Source: Fructobacillus evanidus
GTDB lineage: Bacteria > Bacillota > Bacilli > Lactobacillales > Lactobacillaceae
Assembly (NCBI RefSeq): GCF_963580165.1
Contig: NZ_CAUZLM010000001.1
Coordinates: forward strand, 62,001 to 126,000
Length of the DNA stretch: 64,000 bases
Direction: 5' to 3'
The notes below the pieces were generated by a model. It ran no database searches, was not told the origin of the DNA, and saw only the letters and a program-made list of their open reading frames with translations. Positions 58,517 to 64,000 of this stretch are shown here, one piece after another. How positions within the stretch are numbered: the first letter of the stretch is position 1; each line of letters starts with the position of its first letter. Made by a program: the position numbers and the translations under genes.

Positions 58517-59023
58517 AAAAAAAAATTGTCTCCTTTGAAATATTTTTATTTTTTTGTAAAATCACAAAAATCGTTAAGTGGGTAAAAAATGTTAGAAAAA
58601 CTAACAAGAATAACAGTTATGAGTATAGAATTTTCCCGACAGAAAATCAATTCTGATGGGAAAGTGTTTTTCTTTTTAAATAAAAATCACGGGGCTGTGA
58701 TTTTTTTGGCCTTATTTGTCGGTTGGGTTTCAGTGATTGGTAAAGGTATAAGAAAAAATGAGGTCAAAATGCAAAATACTAGTCAGTCAATGATTGTCTA
58801 TTTTCAAAAAAGCCCCATAATTTCAAAATAGAAATTCAAGTCGGATTTTTAATTAAGAATATTTTTATTTAGGTGGAATAGCTATTTTTGAAATCAAATA
58901 ACTATACCAATCTGACGCAAAACTGGCACACGAACTCGATTTCCGCAAAAGTGTCACAAAAATGTACAAATTATTGGTAAAGACGTCTAAAAATATCTAA
59001 AAAATTAAGTTTTTAGAGCAACG
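58517..59023. other. AT-rich intergenic region with two hairpins
   Basis: No convincing gene. A 58589-58831 frame codes for 80 residues without a ribosome site and reads through both hairpins. Hairpin 1: TTTTCCC (58631-58637) with GGGAAA near 58658. Hairpin 2: AAAAATCAC (58682-58690) pairs exactly with GTGATTTTT (58697-58705) and has a T run like a terminator. A small RNA ending at 58708 is possible, but no clear promoter was found. Confidence 0.35.
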
Positions 59024-59068
59024 AAAAAGCCCGATACCATCGCATTTAAACGATGATATCGGGTTTTT
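59024..59068 (-). terminator. Terminator of tRNA-Leu
   Basis: AAAAAGCCCGATACCATCG pairs with CGATGATATCGGGTTTTT (one bulge, one mismatch) and lies just past the tRNA 3' end on the minus strand. Confidence 0.8.
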
Positions 59069-59095
59069 CATGTGTTTGTTAAATTATGCTTAGAA

Positions 59096-59179
59096 TGCCG
59101 ATGACAGGAATCGAACCTGCACGGTGAAATCACCATACCGACCTGAACGGTACGCGTCTGCCAGTTCCGCCACATCGGC
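59096..59179 (-). tRNA. tRNA-Leu (anticodon CAG)
   Basis: 84 bases. Acceptor arms GCCGATG and CATCGGC pair, with A as discriminator. The anticodon stem TACCG/CGGTA encloses TTCAGGT, anticodon CAG, reading CUG. A long variable arm and the TGGCGGAACTGGCAGACGC D-region are typical of leucine tRNAs; the T arm has GTTCGATTC. CCA is not encoded. Confidence 0.95.
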
Positions 59180-59193
59180 AACAAACAAGTAAA

Positions 59194-59222
59194 ATTATAC
59201 CTTGGATAGGTCTTAATTACAA
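59194..59222 (-). promoter_or_regulatory. Promoter of tRNA-Leu
   Basis: On the minus strand: TTGTAA (59217-59222), 17 bases, TATAAT (59194-59199), 14 bases before the tRNA. Confidence 0.75.
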
Positions 59223-59235
59223 GTCTTGACTTTAA

Positions 59236-59423
59236 TTAAAATTTTCTTAAAATGGATACTAATCGAGTAGAAGTAGGCCCGCAGGTATTGGGACTTACCA
59301 ACGATTGATGGACTACAATCAGCCGCTGGCGTCTGAACTTTTAAGTTTACTGTGTGTCTTTCAGTTTTTTTATTTTGACCGTATTGGGCACGGGGCGCTA
59401 GAGGGCACCTTGTGCTTTTTTTG
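59236..59423 (+). promoter_or_regulatory. serCA leader with attenuator-like terminator
   Basis: About 190 structured bases precede serC and end in a hairpin (GCAC, then GG/CC pairs, GTGC; 59388-59415) with seven T's, only 25 bases before the start codon. A terminator so close to a start suggests attenuation. The layout recalls a T-box, but the universal TGGN core is not intact (GGGCACC is present), so the mechanism is open. Confidence 0.5.
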
Positions 59424-59447
59424 TTGGTGATGAAGGAGGAAAAAACG

Positions 59448-60539
59448 TTGAGTAGTTATAACTTTTCGGCTGGACCCGGGGTCCTGCCGAGTCCGGTGAT
59501 TAAGCAGATTCGAGAAGACTTAGAGAAGGAAGAAAACTCGCATTACAGTATCTTAGAGATTTCTCATCGTAGCCCTAAGTTTGATGAAATTATTCACCAT
59601 GCAGAAGACCGTCTACGCCAGTTAATGGACATCCCAGACGATTACGCCGTGCTTTTCATTCAAGGTGGGGGATCTCTGCAGTTTGAGATGCTGCCCCTTA
59701 ACCTGGCCAATCAGAAGAATAAGATTGCGGTCTTAGATTCTGGTAACTTTGCTAATAAGGCAGCCAAGGCGGCGCAAGCGGTTGGCAAAGAAGCCACCAT
59801 TGTCGCTAGCTCGAAGCCAGACCACTATCGCTATTTGCCAGAATTACCAGCTGATTTTGATGCAGCTGACTATGACTACCTCCACATCACCACTAACAAT
59901 ACAATTGAAGGTAGCACCTACCATCAAGAAAACTTGCCAAAAACAGCAGGACACTTGGTGGCAGATATGTCTTCTAATATCTTAGCCGAACCCTACAATG
60001 TGTCTGATTTTTCAGCCATCTTTGCTGGGGCCCAAAAGAACCTAGGACCTGCCGGCGTCACGCTAGCCATCGTTAAAAAGGATTGGCTTGCCGAACAAGA
60101 GATTGAAGGCGTTGGCCCAATGATGCGTTACCAGTCATATATCGACAAGGACTCGATGTACAACACGCCACCCGTCTTCAGTATTTACGCCCTCAGTCTT
60201 GTTCTGGATTGGGTTTTTGACCAGGGTGGTGTCAAGCAACTTTACCTAAATAACCAAAAAAAGGCTAAGCGCCTTTATGATTATTTAGATCAGTCTGATT
60301 TTTACCAAGTGCCTGTTTCGGGTCAGGAACGGTCCTTAACAAATGTTGTCTTTACAACAGGGGACCACGAATTGGACAAGAAAATCAGCTTGCAGGCTGA
60401 TCAGGAAGGGTTGCACAACCTGGCAGGTCACCGTTCGGTCGGTGGCTTCCGGGCATCCCTGTATAATGCACAGCCAATGGCAGCAGTCGAGGCGTTGATT
60501 ACATTTTTGGAGAAGGCGGAGAAGGAACACAAATCATGA
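59448..60539 (+). CDS. serC: Phosphoserine aminotransferase
   Basis: This encodes 363 residues from a TTG start at 59448, eight bases after AAGGAGG; the longer frame from 59412 overlaps the leader terminator. The start SSYNFSAGPGVLPSPVI is the family N-terminus. The PLP lysine lies in FAGAQKNLGPAGVTLAIV, with TTNNTIEGS and HRSVGGFRASLYNA further on. It converts 3-phosphohydroxypyruvate to phosphoserine with PLP, the cofactor made by pdxST in this window. Overlaps serA by four bases (ATGA). Confidence 0.95.
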   Translation: MSSYNFSAGPGVLPSPVIKQIREDLEKEENSHYSILEISHRSPKFDEIIHHAEDRLRQLMDIPDDYAVLFIQGGGSLQFEMLPLNLANQKNKIAVLDSGNFANKAAKAAQAVGKEATIVASSKPDHYRYLPELPADFDAADYDYLHITTNNTIEGSTYHQENLPKTAGHLVADMSSNILAEPYNVSDFSAIFAGAQKNLGPAGVTLAIVKKDWLAEQEIEGVGPMMRYQSYIDKDSMYNTPPVFSIYALSLVLDWVFDQGGVKQLYLNNQKKAKRLYDYLDQSDFYQVPVSGQERSLTNVVFTTGDHELDKKISLQADQEGLHNLAGHRSVGGFRASLYNAQPMAAVEALITFLEKAEKEHKS

Positions 60540-61708
60540 ACATTAAAACGTATAACGCGATTAGTCACACCGGTTTGGACTATTTGAAGGACCGTGGTTA
60601 CGAGATTAACGGTGACCAAGATCCCGATGGTATTTTGTTGCGCTCACAGGACTTACACAAGGAGCCTATTCCAAACTCAGTGAAGGCCGTTGTTCGTGCC
60701 GGAGCCGGTTTTAACAATATCCCGGTGGCTGATTTGTCTAAGCGGGGAATTCCGGTCTTTAATACGCCCGGTGGCAATGCCAATGCGGTTAAGGAATTAA
60801 CAGTAGCCGCATTGATTATGGCGGCCCGGCCAATCGTGGGTGCGATTAACTTTTCGAACCAAGTTCGTGGTGGCGATGTTTCACTACGCACGGAAGCCAA
60901 CAAGGGTGGTTACCGTGGTACGGAGCTGTATGAGAAGACACTGGGTGTGATTGGACTTGGAAACGTTGGTTCTAAAGTGGCCAACATCGCCTTGGCCTTT
61001 GGTATGAAGGTGATTGGTTACGATCCCGGACTGAATGCTAATACTGCTTGGCGCGTTGACCGGCACATTACGCATGCGAAAAGTGTTGATGAAGTCTTGC
61101 AGCAGTCTGATTTTGTTACAGTGCATATTCCTTATACGAAAGAAAACCACCACTTTATCGATGCCGATAAATTAGCAGAAATGAAGCCAAATGCGGCTTT
61201 GATTAACTTCTCCCGTGGTGGTATTGTCGATGATGAGGCCGCAGTGAAGGCTTTGAATGCTGATAAGCTCCGGATGTTTATTACTGATTTTAGTAGTGAC
61301 GTCTTGTTTGATAATGACAAGGTGATTATTACGCCACACATTGGTGGCTCAACGGTTGAAGCGGAAGATACTTCTGCTTTGATGGCGGCCAAGCAATTGG
61401 ACGACTATTTGACCAGCGGAAATATCGTGAATTCCGTCAACTACCCAGATATCAACGAACCATTTACGACCAAGTACCGGTTGGGCGTTTTGCATAACAA
61501 CGTGCCAAATATGATTGGACAAATCACGAAGGTCGTTGGGGAACTCGACTTAAACATTGAAGAATTGTCAAACCGAGCAGTTGGCGACTATGCCTATACC
61601 CTTTTGGCGTTAAATCAGTTACCATTAGGGCAAGAGGACAATATTGTCGATAACCTAGCAGCCATCGAAAACGTTTTGAACGTTGAATTGTATCAGAACC
61701 AGGATTAA
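60536..61708 (+). CDS. serA: 3-phosphoglycerate dehydrogenase
   Basis: This encodes 390 residues. D-isomer-specific dehydrogenase: RAGAGFNNIPVADLSKRGI, NAD loop GVIGLGNVGSKVANIALAFG, INFSRGGIVDDEAAV and ITPHIGGSTVEAEDTSA, with a C-terminal ACT domain (about 320-390; HNNVPNMIGQITKVVGELDL) that can sense serine. It is the first step of serine synthesis from 3-phosphoglycerate. Translation is coupled to serC. A serB gene is not in view. Confidence 0.94.
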   Translation: MNIKTYNAISHTGLDYLKDRGYEINGDQDPDGILLRSQDLHKEPIPNSVKAVVRAGAGFNNIPVADLSKRGIPVFNTPGGNANAVKELTVAALIMAARPIVGAINFSNQVRGGDVSLRTEANKGGYRGTELYEKTLGVIGLGNVGSKVANIALAFGMKVIGYDPGLNANTAWRVDRHITHAKSVDEVLQQSDFVTVHIPYTKENHHFIDADKLAEMKPNAALINFSRGGIVDDEAAVKALNADKLRMFITDFSSDVLFDNDKVIITPHIGGSTVEAEDTSALMAAKQLDDYLTSGNIVNSVNYPDINEPFTTKYRLGVLHNNVPNMIGQITKVVGELDLNIEELSNRAVGDYAYTLLALNQLPLGQEDNIVDNLAAIENVLNVELYQNQD

Positions 61709-61724
61709 AGGGGAAAAATAAAAA

Positions 61725-62213
61725 ATGACAGAAGCACTCCAACAAGCAGCCATCGATAAATTGATTGCCCGTGGCGTGACATTGCAGGACGTCTTTGAGG
61801 GAACTCAGACCTTTTTGATTGAAAAGTACCATGATGAAATCGATGGGGAAGCCCTCGATAAGGCGATTAACCGCGTGTTACACAAGGATGAAGTGGCCGA
61901 CATTATTTTGACGGCTATTTTCTTGGATGAACAGGCTGTTTTGATGCCAGAATCAGAACCATTGAAGGCTCGGTTGAAGCGTGATGCTAATGGCCACAAT
62001 GTGGATGAAATTTTGGCAATCGGGATTACCCAACAATTCTCAGCCGCAGCAACGGTTCATTATGGTCTCTTGGACGATGAGAAGCCTGGTTTGATTGGCG
62101 AAATCAATGACCGAACTGATACTGTTAACGTTTACTTGGATGATATCTTGGCGGCTTTGATTGCATCTGCTGCGATGACTTACCTGGAAGTCCTTGGTGG
62201 AAACGACTACTAA
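61725..62213 (+). CDS. Phosphatidylglycerophosphatase A family protein (YutG-like)
   Basis: This encodes 162 residues. It matches the soluble Gram-positive PgpA/YutG group: KLIARGVTLQDVFEGTQTFL, ALDKAINRVLHKDEVADIIL, LLDDEKPGLIGEINDRTDTV and a NVYLDDILAALIASAAM end with the acidic pair. In Bacillus the family is tied to phosphatidylglycerophosphate dephosphorylation, fitting with cls in this window; the exact substrate here is inference. GGGGAAA precedes the ATG, and it lies 16 bases after serA, so it is probably in the serCA operon. Confidence 0.8.
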   Translation: MTEALQQAAIDKLIARGVTLQDVFEGTQTFLIEKYHDEIDGEALDKAINRVLHKDEVADIILTAIFLDEQAVLMPESEPLKARLKRDANGHNVDEILAIGITQQFSAAATVHYGLLDDEKPGLIGEINDRTDTVNVYLDDILAALIASAAMTYLEVLGGNDY

Positions 62214-62288
62214 TCGAATTTTCCCTGGTTAATTAGTGCAATTTTTGTTACAATAAATTGTATTTTAATTTTTTAAGGAGAAGACACA

Positions 62289-63014
62289 ATGTCAGGACAT
62301 AGTAAATGGCATAACATTCAAGGTCGTAAAAACGCCCAAGATGCTAAGCGTGGAAAAATTTTCCAAAAGCTTGCGCACGACTTATATGTTGCAGCAAAGG
62401 CTGGCGGTGCTGATCCCGAAATGAACGCTTCATTGCGTTTGGTTGTTGACAAGGCCAAGGCAGCCAACATGCCAAAGGATAACATCCAACGAGCTTTGGA
62501 CAAGGCCTCAGGTGCCGGTGGCGCCAAGTTCGAAGAAGTAACTTACGAAGGTTATGGAACAGCTGGAGTAGCCGTTTTGGTTGAAGCTTCAACTGATAAC
62601 ATTAACCGAACAGTTTCTTCTGTTCGTAACTCATTCAAGCACTTCGGTGGCTCATTGGGAACTTCTGGTTCAGTTGCTTTCCAATTCGACCGCAAGGGTT
62701 ACTTGGTCATTGACCGGTCAGAAAACCCTGATTTGGATGAAGACACAATTTTGGAAGCAGCATTGGAAGCAGGCGCTGAAGATGTGCAAACTTCTGATGA
62801 AGCATTTGAAATTTACACAGAACCAAGCGATTTCCAGACTGTTGAAGCTGCTTTGACAGAAGCTGGTTACGAATTCGCTGATGCTGAAGTTTCAATGATT
62901 GCTCAAAACCCAATGGCAATTTCTGATGAAGATCGCGAAAAGTTGGATAGTTTGGTTGACGAATTGGAAGAAAACGAAGACGTTTTGGCTGTTTATACAA
63001 CTGCTGAAGACTAA
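62289..63014 (+). CDS. yebC: YebC/PmpR family protein
   Basis: This encodes 241 residues, standard length, after AAGGAG. The N-terminus SGHSKWHNIQGRKNAQDAKR is the family hallmark, followed by GGADPEMNASLRLVVDKAKA and VRNSFKHFGGSLGTSGSVAF, with an acidic C-terminal domain. YebC proteins were described as transcription regulators, and the YebC group in bacteria has also been linked to easing ribosome stalling at prolines. It uses highly expressed codons and has its own terminator. Confidence 0.95.
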   Translation: MSGHSKWHNIQGRKNAQDAKRGKIFQKLAHDLYVAAKAGGADPEMNASLRLVVDKAKAANMPKDNIQRALDKASGAGGAKFEEVTYEGYGTAGVAVLVEASTDNINRTVSSVRNSFKHFGGSLGTSGSVAFQFDRKGYLVIDRSENPDLDEDTILEAALEAGAEDVQTSDEAFEIYTEPSDFQTVEAALTEAGYEFADAEVSMIAQNPMAISDEDREKLDSLVDELEENEDVLAVYTTAED

Positions 63015-63034
63015 TTTGACTTTCAAGGCCAAAC

Positions 63035-63069
63035 AAAAAAGGCAAGCCCGCTAGGGCTTGTCTTTTTTT
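63035..63069. terminator. Terminator of yebC
   Basis: AAAAAAGGCAAGCCC pairs with GGGCTTGTCTTTTTT (one mismatch) around four bases. Confidence 0.88.
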
Positions 63070-63155
63070 GTTGATTGGGTTGACTGAATAGTGGAGTAGT
63101 GGAGCGCCACTGGTTGTTAACCTTTGTCAATCGTTTGCGCGTTGGTCATTTTTAC

Positions 63156-63617
63156 TTATTTTTGTACCTGAGCTAATGCGGCCTGAACCAAGGCTGCTAA
63201 CTTTTCCCGGTCCTGGTCACCTGGGTAGAGGTTAATTCGAGTTAGTTCACCGGCACGCTTAGCACCGGTCTTTTGAAATTGCTCATCAAAGGAGTCGAGT
63301 GCGAGGCAATAGAGGTCACCATAGAAGGTGTCGCCAGAGCCGGCTAAAGCATAGGTAAAATCAGGTAAGGCCACGTCGGCGAGGTCGTCGAAGTAATCAA
63401 GGCCTTCATCGGGGAGTGACCCTTCGTCGTATGTGTAAGGAACAACAAAACCGAGATCAAAGTCTTGTAATTCCTCGGGTTCGGTTTGGGAAATTTCGCT
63501 TTTCTTAACGGAAACTCCTTGGTTCTCTAATTCTTCGACTAAAATATCGGCGACGGCTTCGTTGTTACCAGTGATTGTGGCAAAAACGACTTGGGCTGTG
63601 AGATTTGCTGCAGGCAT
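63156..63617 (-). CDS. Flavodoxin
   Basis: This encodes 153 residues from the ATG at 63617, six bases after AAAGGAGG; an ATG at 63659 is less likely. The FMN phosphate loop is VVFATITGNNEAVADILVEE (T-x-T-G-N form), followed by VVPYTYDEGSLPDEG and FALAGSGDTFYGD-type loops (here YALAGSGDTFYGDLYCLA). It is a short-chain electron carrier in the cytoplasm. Convergent with yebC. One AAAATCAG falls in its LPDF codons. Confidence 0.9.
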   Translation of the reverse strand: MPAANLTAQVVFATITGNNEAVADILVEELENQGVSVKKSEISQTEPEELQDFDLGFVVPYTYDEGSLPDEGLDYFDDLADVALPDFTYALAGSGDTFYGDLYCLALDSFDEQFQKTGAKRAGELTRINLYPGDQDREKLAALVQAALAQVQK

Positions 63618-63735
63618 TGTCTGCCTCCTTTGGTTATGAGATTTAGTATCATTATACAAAATTTACCGGGGCTTCGTTTGAACAAAAGAATAACAAAGCT
63701 GATTTGAAAGACTGGTAATTTTAAAATTCTTGTCT

Positions 63736-63741
63736 TATAAT
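63736..63741 (+). promoter_or_regulatory. -10 box of the 38-residue ORF
   Basis: TATAAT 28 bases before the ATG at 63770; the -35 region (TGGTAA, 63713-63718) is poor. Confidence 0.45.
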
Positions 63742-63769
63742 AGTCACAAATACGAGGAGGATGTTTGAT

Positions 63770-63886
63770 ATGGCATTGAATAAAGACCAAGTTGCAGCCT
63801 TGCAAAACGTTTATGATAACGGCATTTTAGACCACGATGATAAAGCCCGCCAGGCACTGGCCCAGGTTTTGGCTGACGCGAAATAA
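63770..63886 (+). CDS. 38-residue soluble peptide, unknown
   Basis: This encodes MALNKDQVAALQNVYDNGIL followed by 18 more residues ending ALAQVLADAK. A textbook ribosome site (GAGGAGG) lies eight bases before the ATG and a -10 box stands further upstream, so translation is likely despite its size. The sequence is polar and helical with no signal peptide or cysteine. It lies between flavodoxin (divergent) and a T-box leader. I recognise no family. Confidence 0.6.
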   Translation: MALNKDQVAALQNVYDNGILDHDDKARQALAQVLADAK

Positions 63887-63915
63887 TTGATATTTTGTTT
63901 TAGTCGTGTTATATT
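63887..63915 (+). promoter_or_regulatory. Promoter of the T-box leader at the right edge
   Basis: TTGATA (63887-63892), 17-base spacer, TATATT (63910-63915). The -35 starts right after the stop codon of the 38-residue ORF. Confidence 0.6.
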
Positions 63916-63929
63916 TAATCATAGAAATT

Positions 63930-64000
63930 GCTGATGAGGATAACTTAGGTTAGCAAGTCCTGATAGAGAGCTTACGGTTGGTGGAAGTAAGCAGGGCCCT
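63930..64000 (+). promoter_or_regulatory. T-box leader, 5' part, cut by the window edge
   Basis: AGAGAGCTTACGGTTGGTGG followed by AAGTAAGC is the distal part of T-box stem I: GCTTAC pairs with GTAAGC around the conserved GGTTGGTGGAA loop. The specifier, antiterminator and controlled gene (an aminoacyl-tRNA synthetase or amino-acid gene) lie beyond base 64000. Confidence 0.75.

Larger units (their letters stand above)
202..63364. repeat. Dispersed octamer AAAATCAG / CTGATTTT, about 60 copies
   Basis: By hand count there are about 23 copies reading AAAATCAG on + and 37 reading CTGATTTT, spread over the whole window (examples at 202, 1069, 1130, 3034, 3056, 11791, 16216, 25894, 37629, 43658, 47928, 54431, 61284). 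Roughly 50 more sites match seven of eight (AAATCAG). The base after G is free. Two inverted pairs form terminator stems. Composition alone predicts about 3. Confidence 0.85.

Noticed and set aside
58589..58831. 80-residue frame in the gap before tRNA-Leu
   Set aside because: No ribosome site, AT-rich low-quality composition, and it reads through two hairpins, one of them terminator-like.
59388..59415. Serine T-box before serC
   Set aside because: The core reads GGGCACC rather than TGGCACC, and I could not place a specifier loop; kept only as an undefined attenuator.
1..64000. CRISPR arrays, insertion sequences, prophage or defence islands
   Set aside because: No spaced direct repeats, transposase, integrase or restriction genes were seen; the operons are housekeeping in type apart from the accessory-Sec block.

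Overview
The window is the chromosome of a low-to-mid GC Gram-positive coccus or short rod of the order Lactobacillales. Gene order and protein style (dcw cluster, YloU/FakA, LytTR-DUF3021 pair, heavy use of T-box leaders) fit the heterofermentative Leuconostoc/Fructobacillus side of Lactobacillaceae; the GC level, mid-40s percent by eye, would suit Fructobacillus. The genus is an inference. Almost everything from about 5.2 to 56.8 kb is on the + strand, so + is probably the leading strand. No transposase, prophage, CRISPR array or rRNA gene was seen.

Layout. 0-5 kb holds accessory genes: the end of an ASCH protein, small membrane proteins, a LysR regulator divergent from an EamA exporter, two tiny charged paralogues, and a LytTR/DUF3021 pair. 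5-9 kb: pyridoxal-phosphate synthase (pdxST), a self-regulated TetR gene with a PH-like partner, and nadR. 9-22 kb: the priA-fmt-rsmB-stp-pknB-rsgA-rpe-thiN-trxA-rpmB-yloU-fakA housekeeping block. 22-37 kb: the division and wall cluster, from mraZ to divIVA. 37-49 kb: ileS (T-box controlled), rpsP, rimM-trmD, rnz-recJ-apt, cls, ung and pta. 49.5-56.8 kb: an accessory-Sec type glycosylation block gtfA-gtfB-asp1-asp2-asp3 without SecA2, SecY2 or a serine-rich substrate in view. 57-64 kb: oxidoreductase, TSUP transporter, tRNA-Leu, serC-serA, a PgpA-like phosphatase, yebC, flavodoxin, a 38-residue ORF, and the start of another T-box leader.

The most unusual signal is not a gene. The octamer AAAATCAG (or its complement CTGATTTT) occurs about 60 times on both strands, roughly once per kilobase, against about 3 expected from composition. 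It lies in coding DNA, in gaps, and twice as inverted pairs that build terminators. This density and the terminator pairing resemble DNA-uptake signals of Haemophilus and Neisseria, but nothing of that kind is established for Firmicutes; a Chi-type recombination signal is the main alternative.

Other points that stand out: an Asp3 protein that carries a degenerate copy of an Asp2-like hydrolase fold; a shortened GtfB; a PknB kinase with a pure serine tail encoded by mixed codons; ribosomal protein S16 fused to a HeH/LEM-like domain; apparently leaderless rsgA, rimM and tetR genes; a hairpin between the Shine-Dalgarno and start codon of yloU; and an isoleucyl-tRNA synthetase whose C-terminal zinc site has lost its cysteines. 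All functional statements rest on reading the sequence and family knowledge; no search was run.
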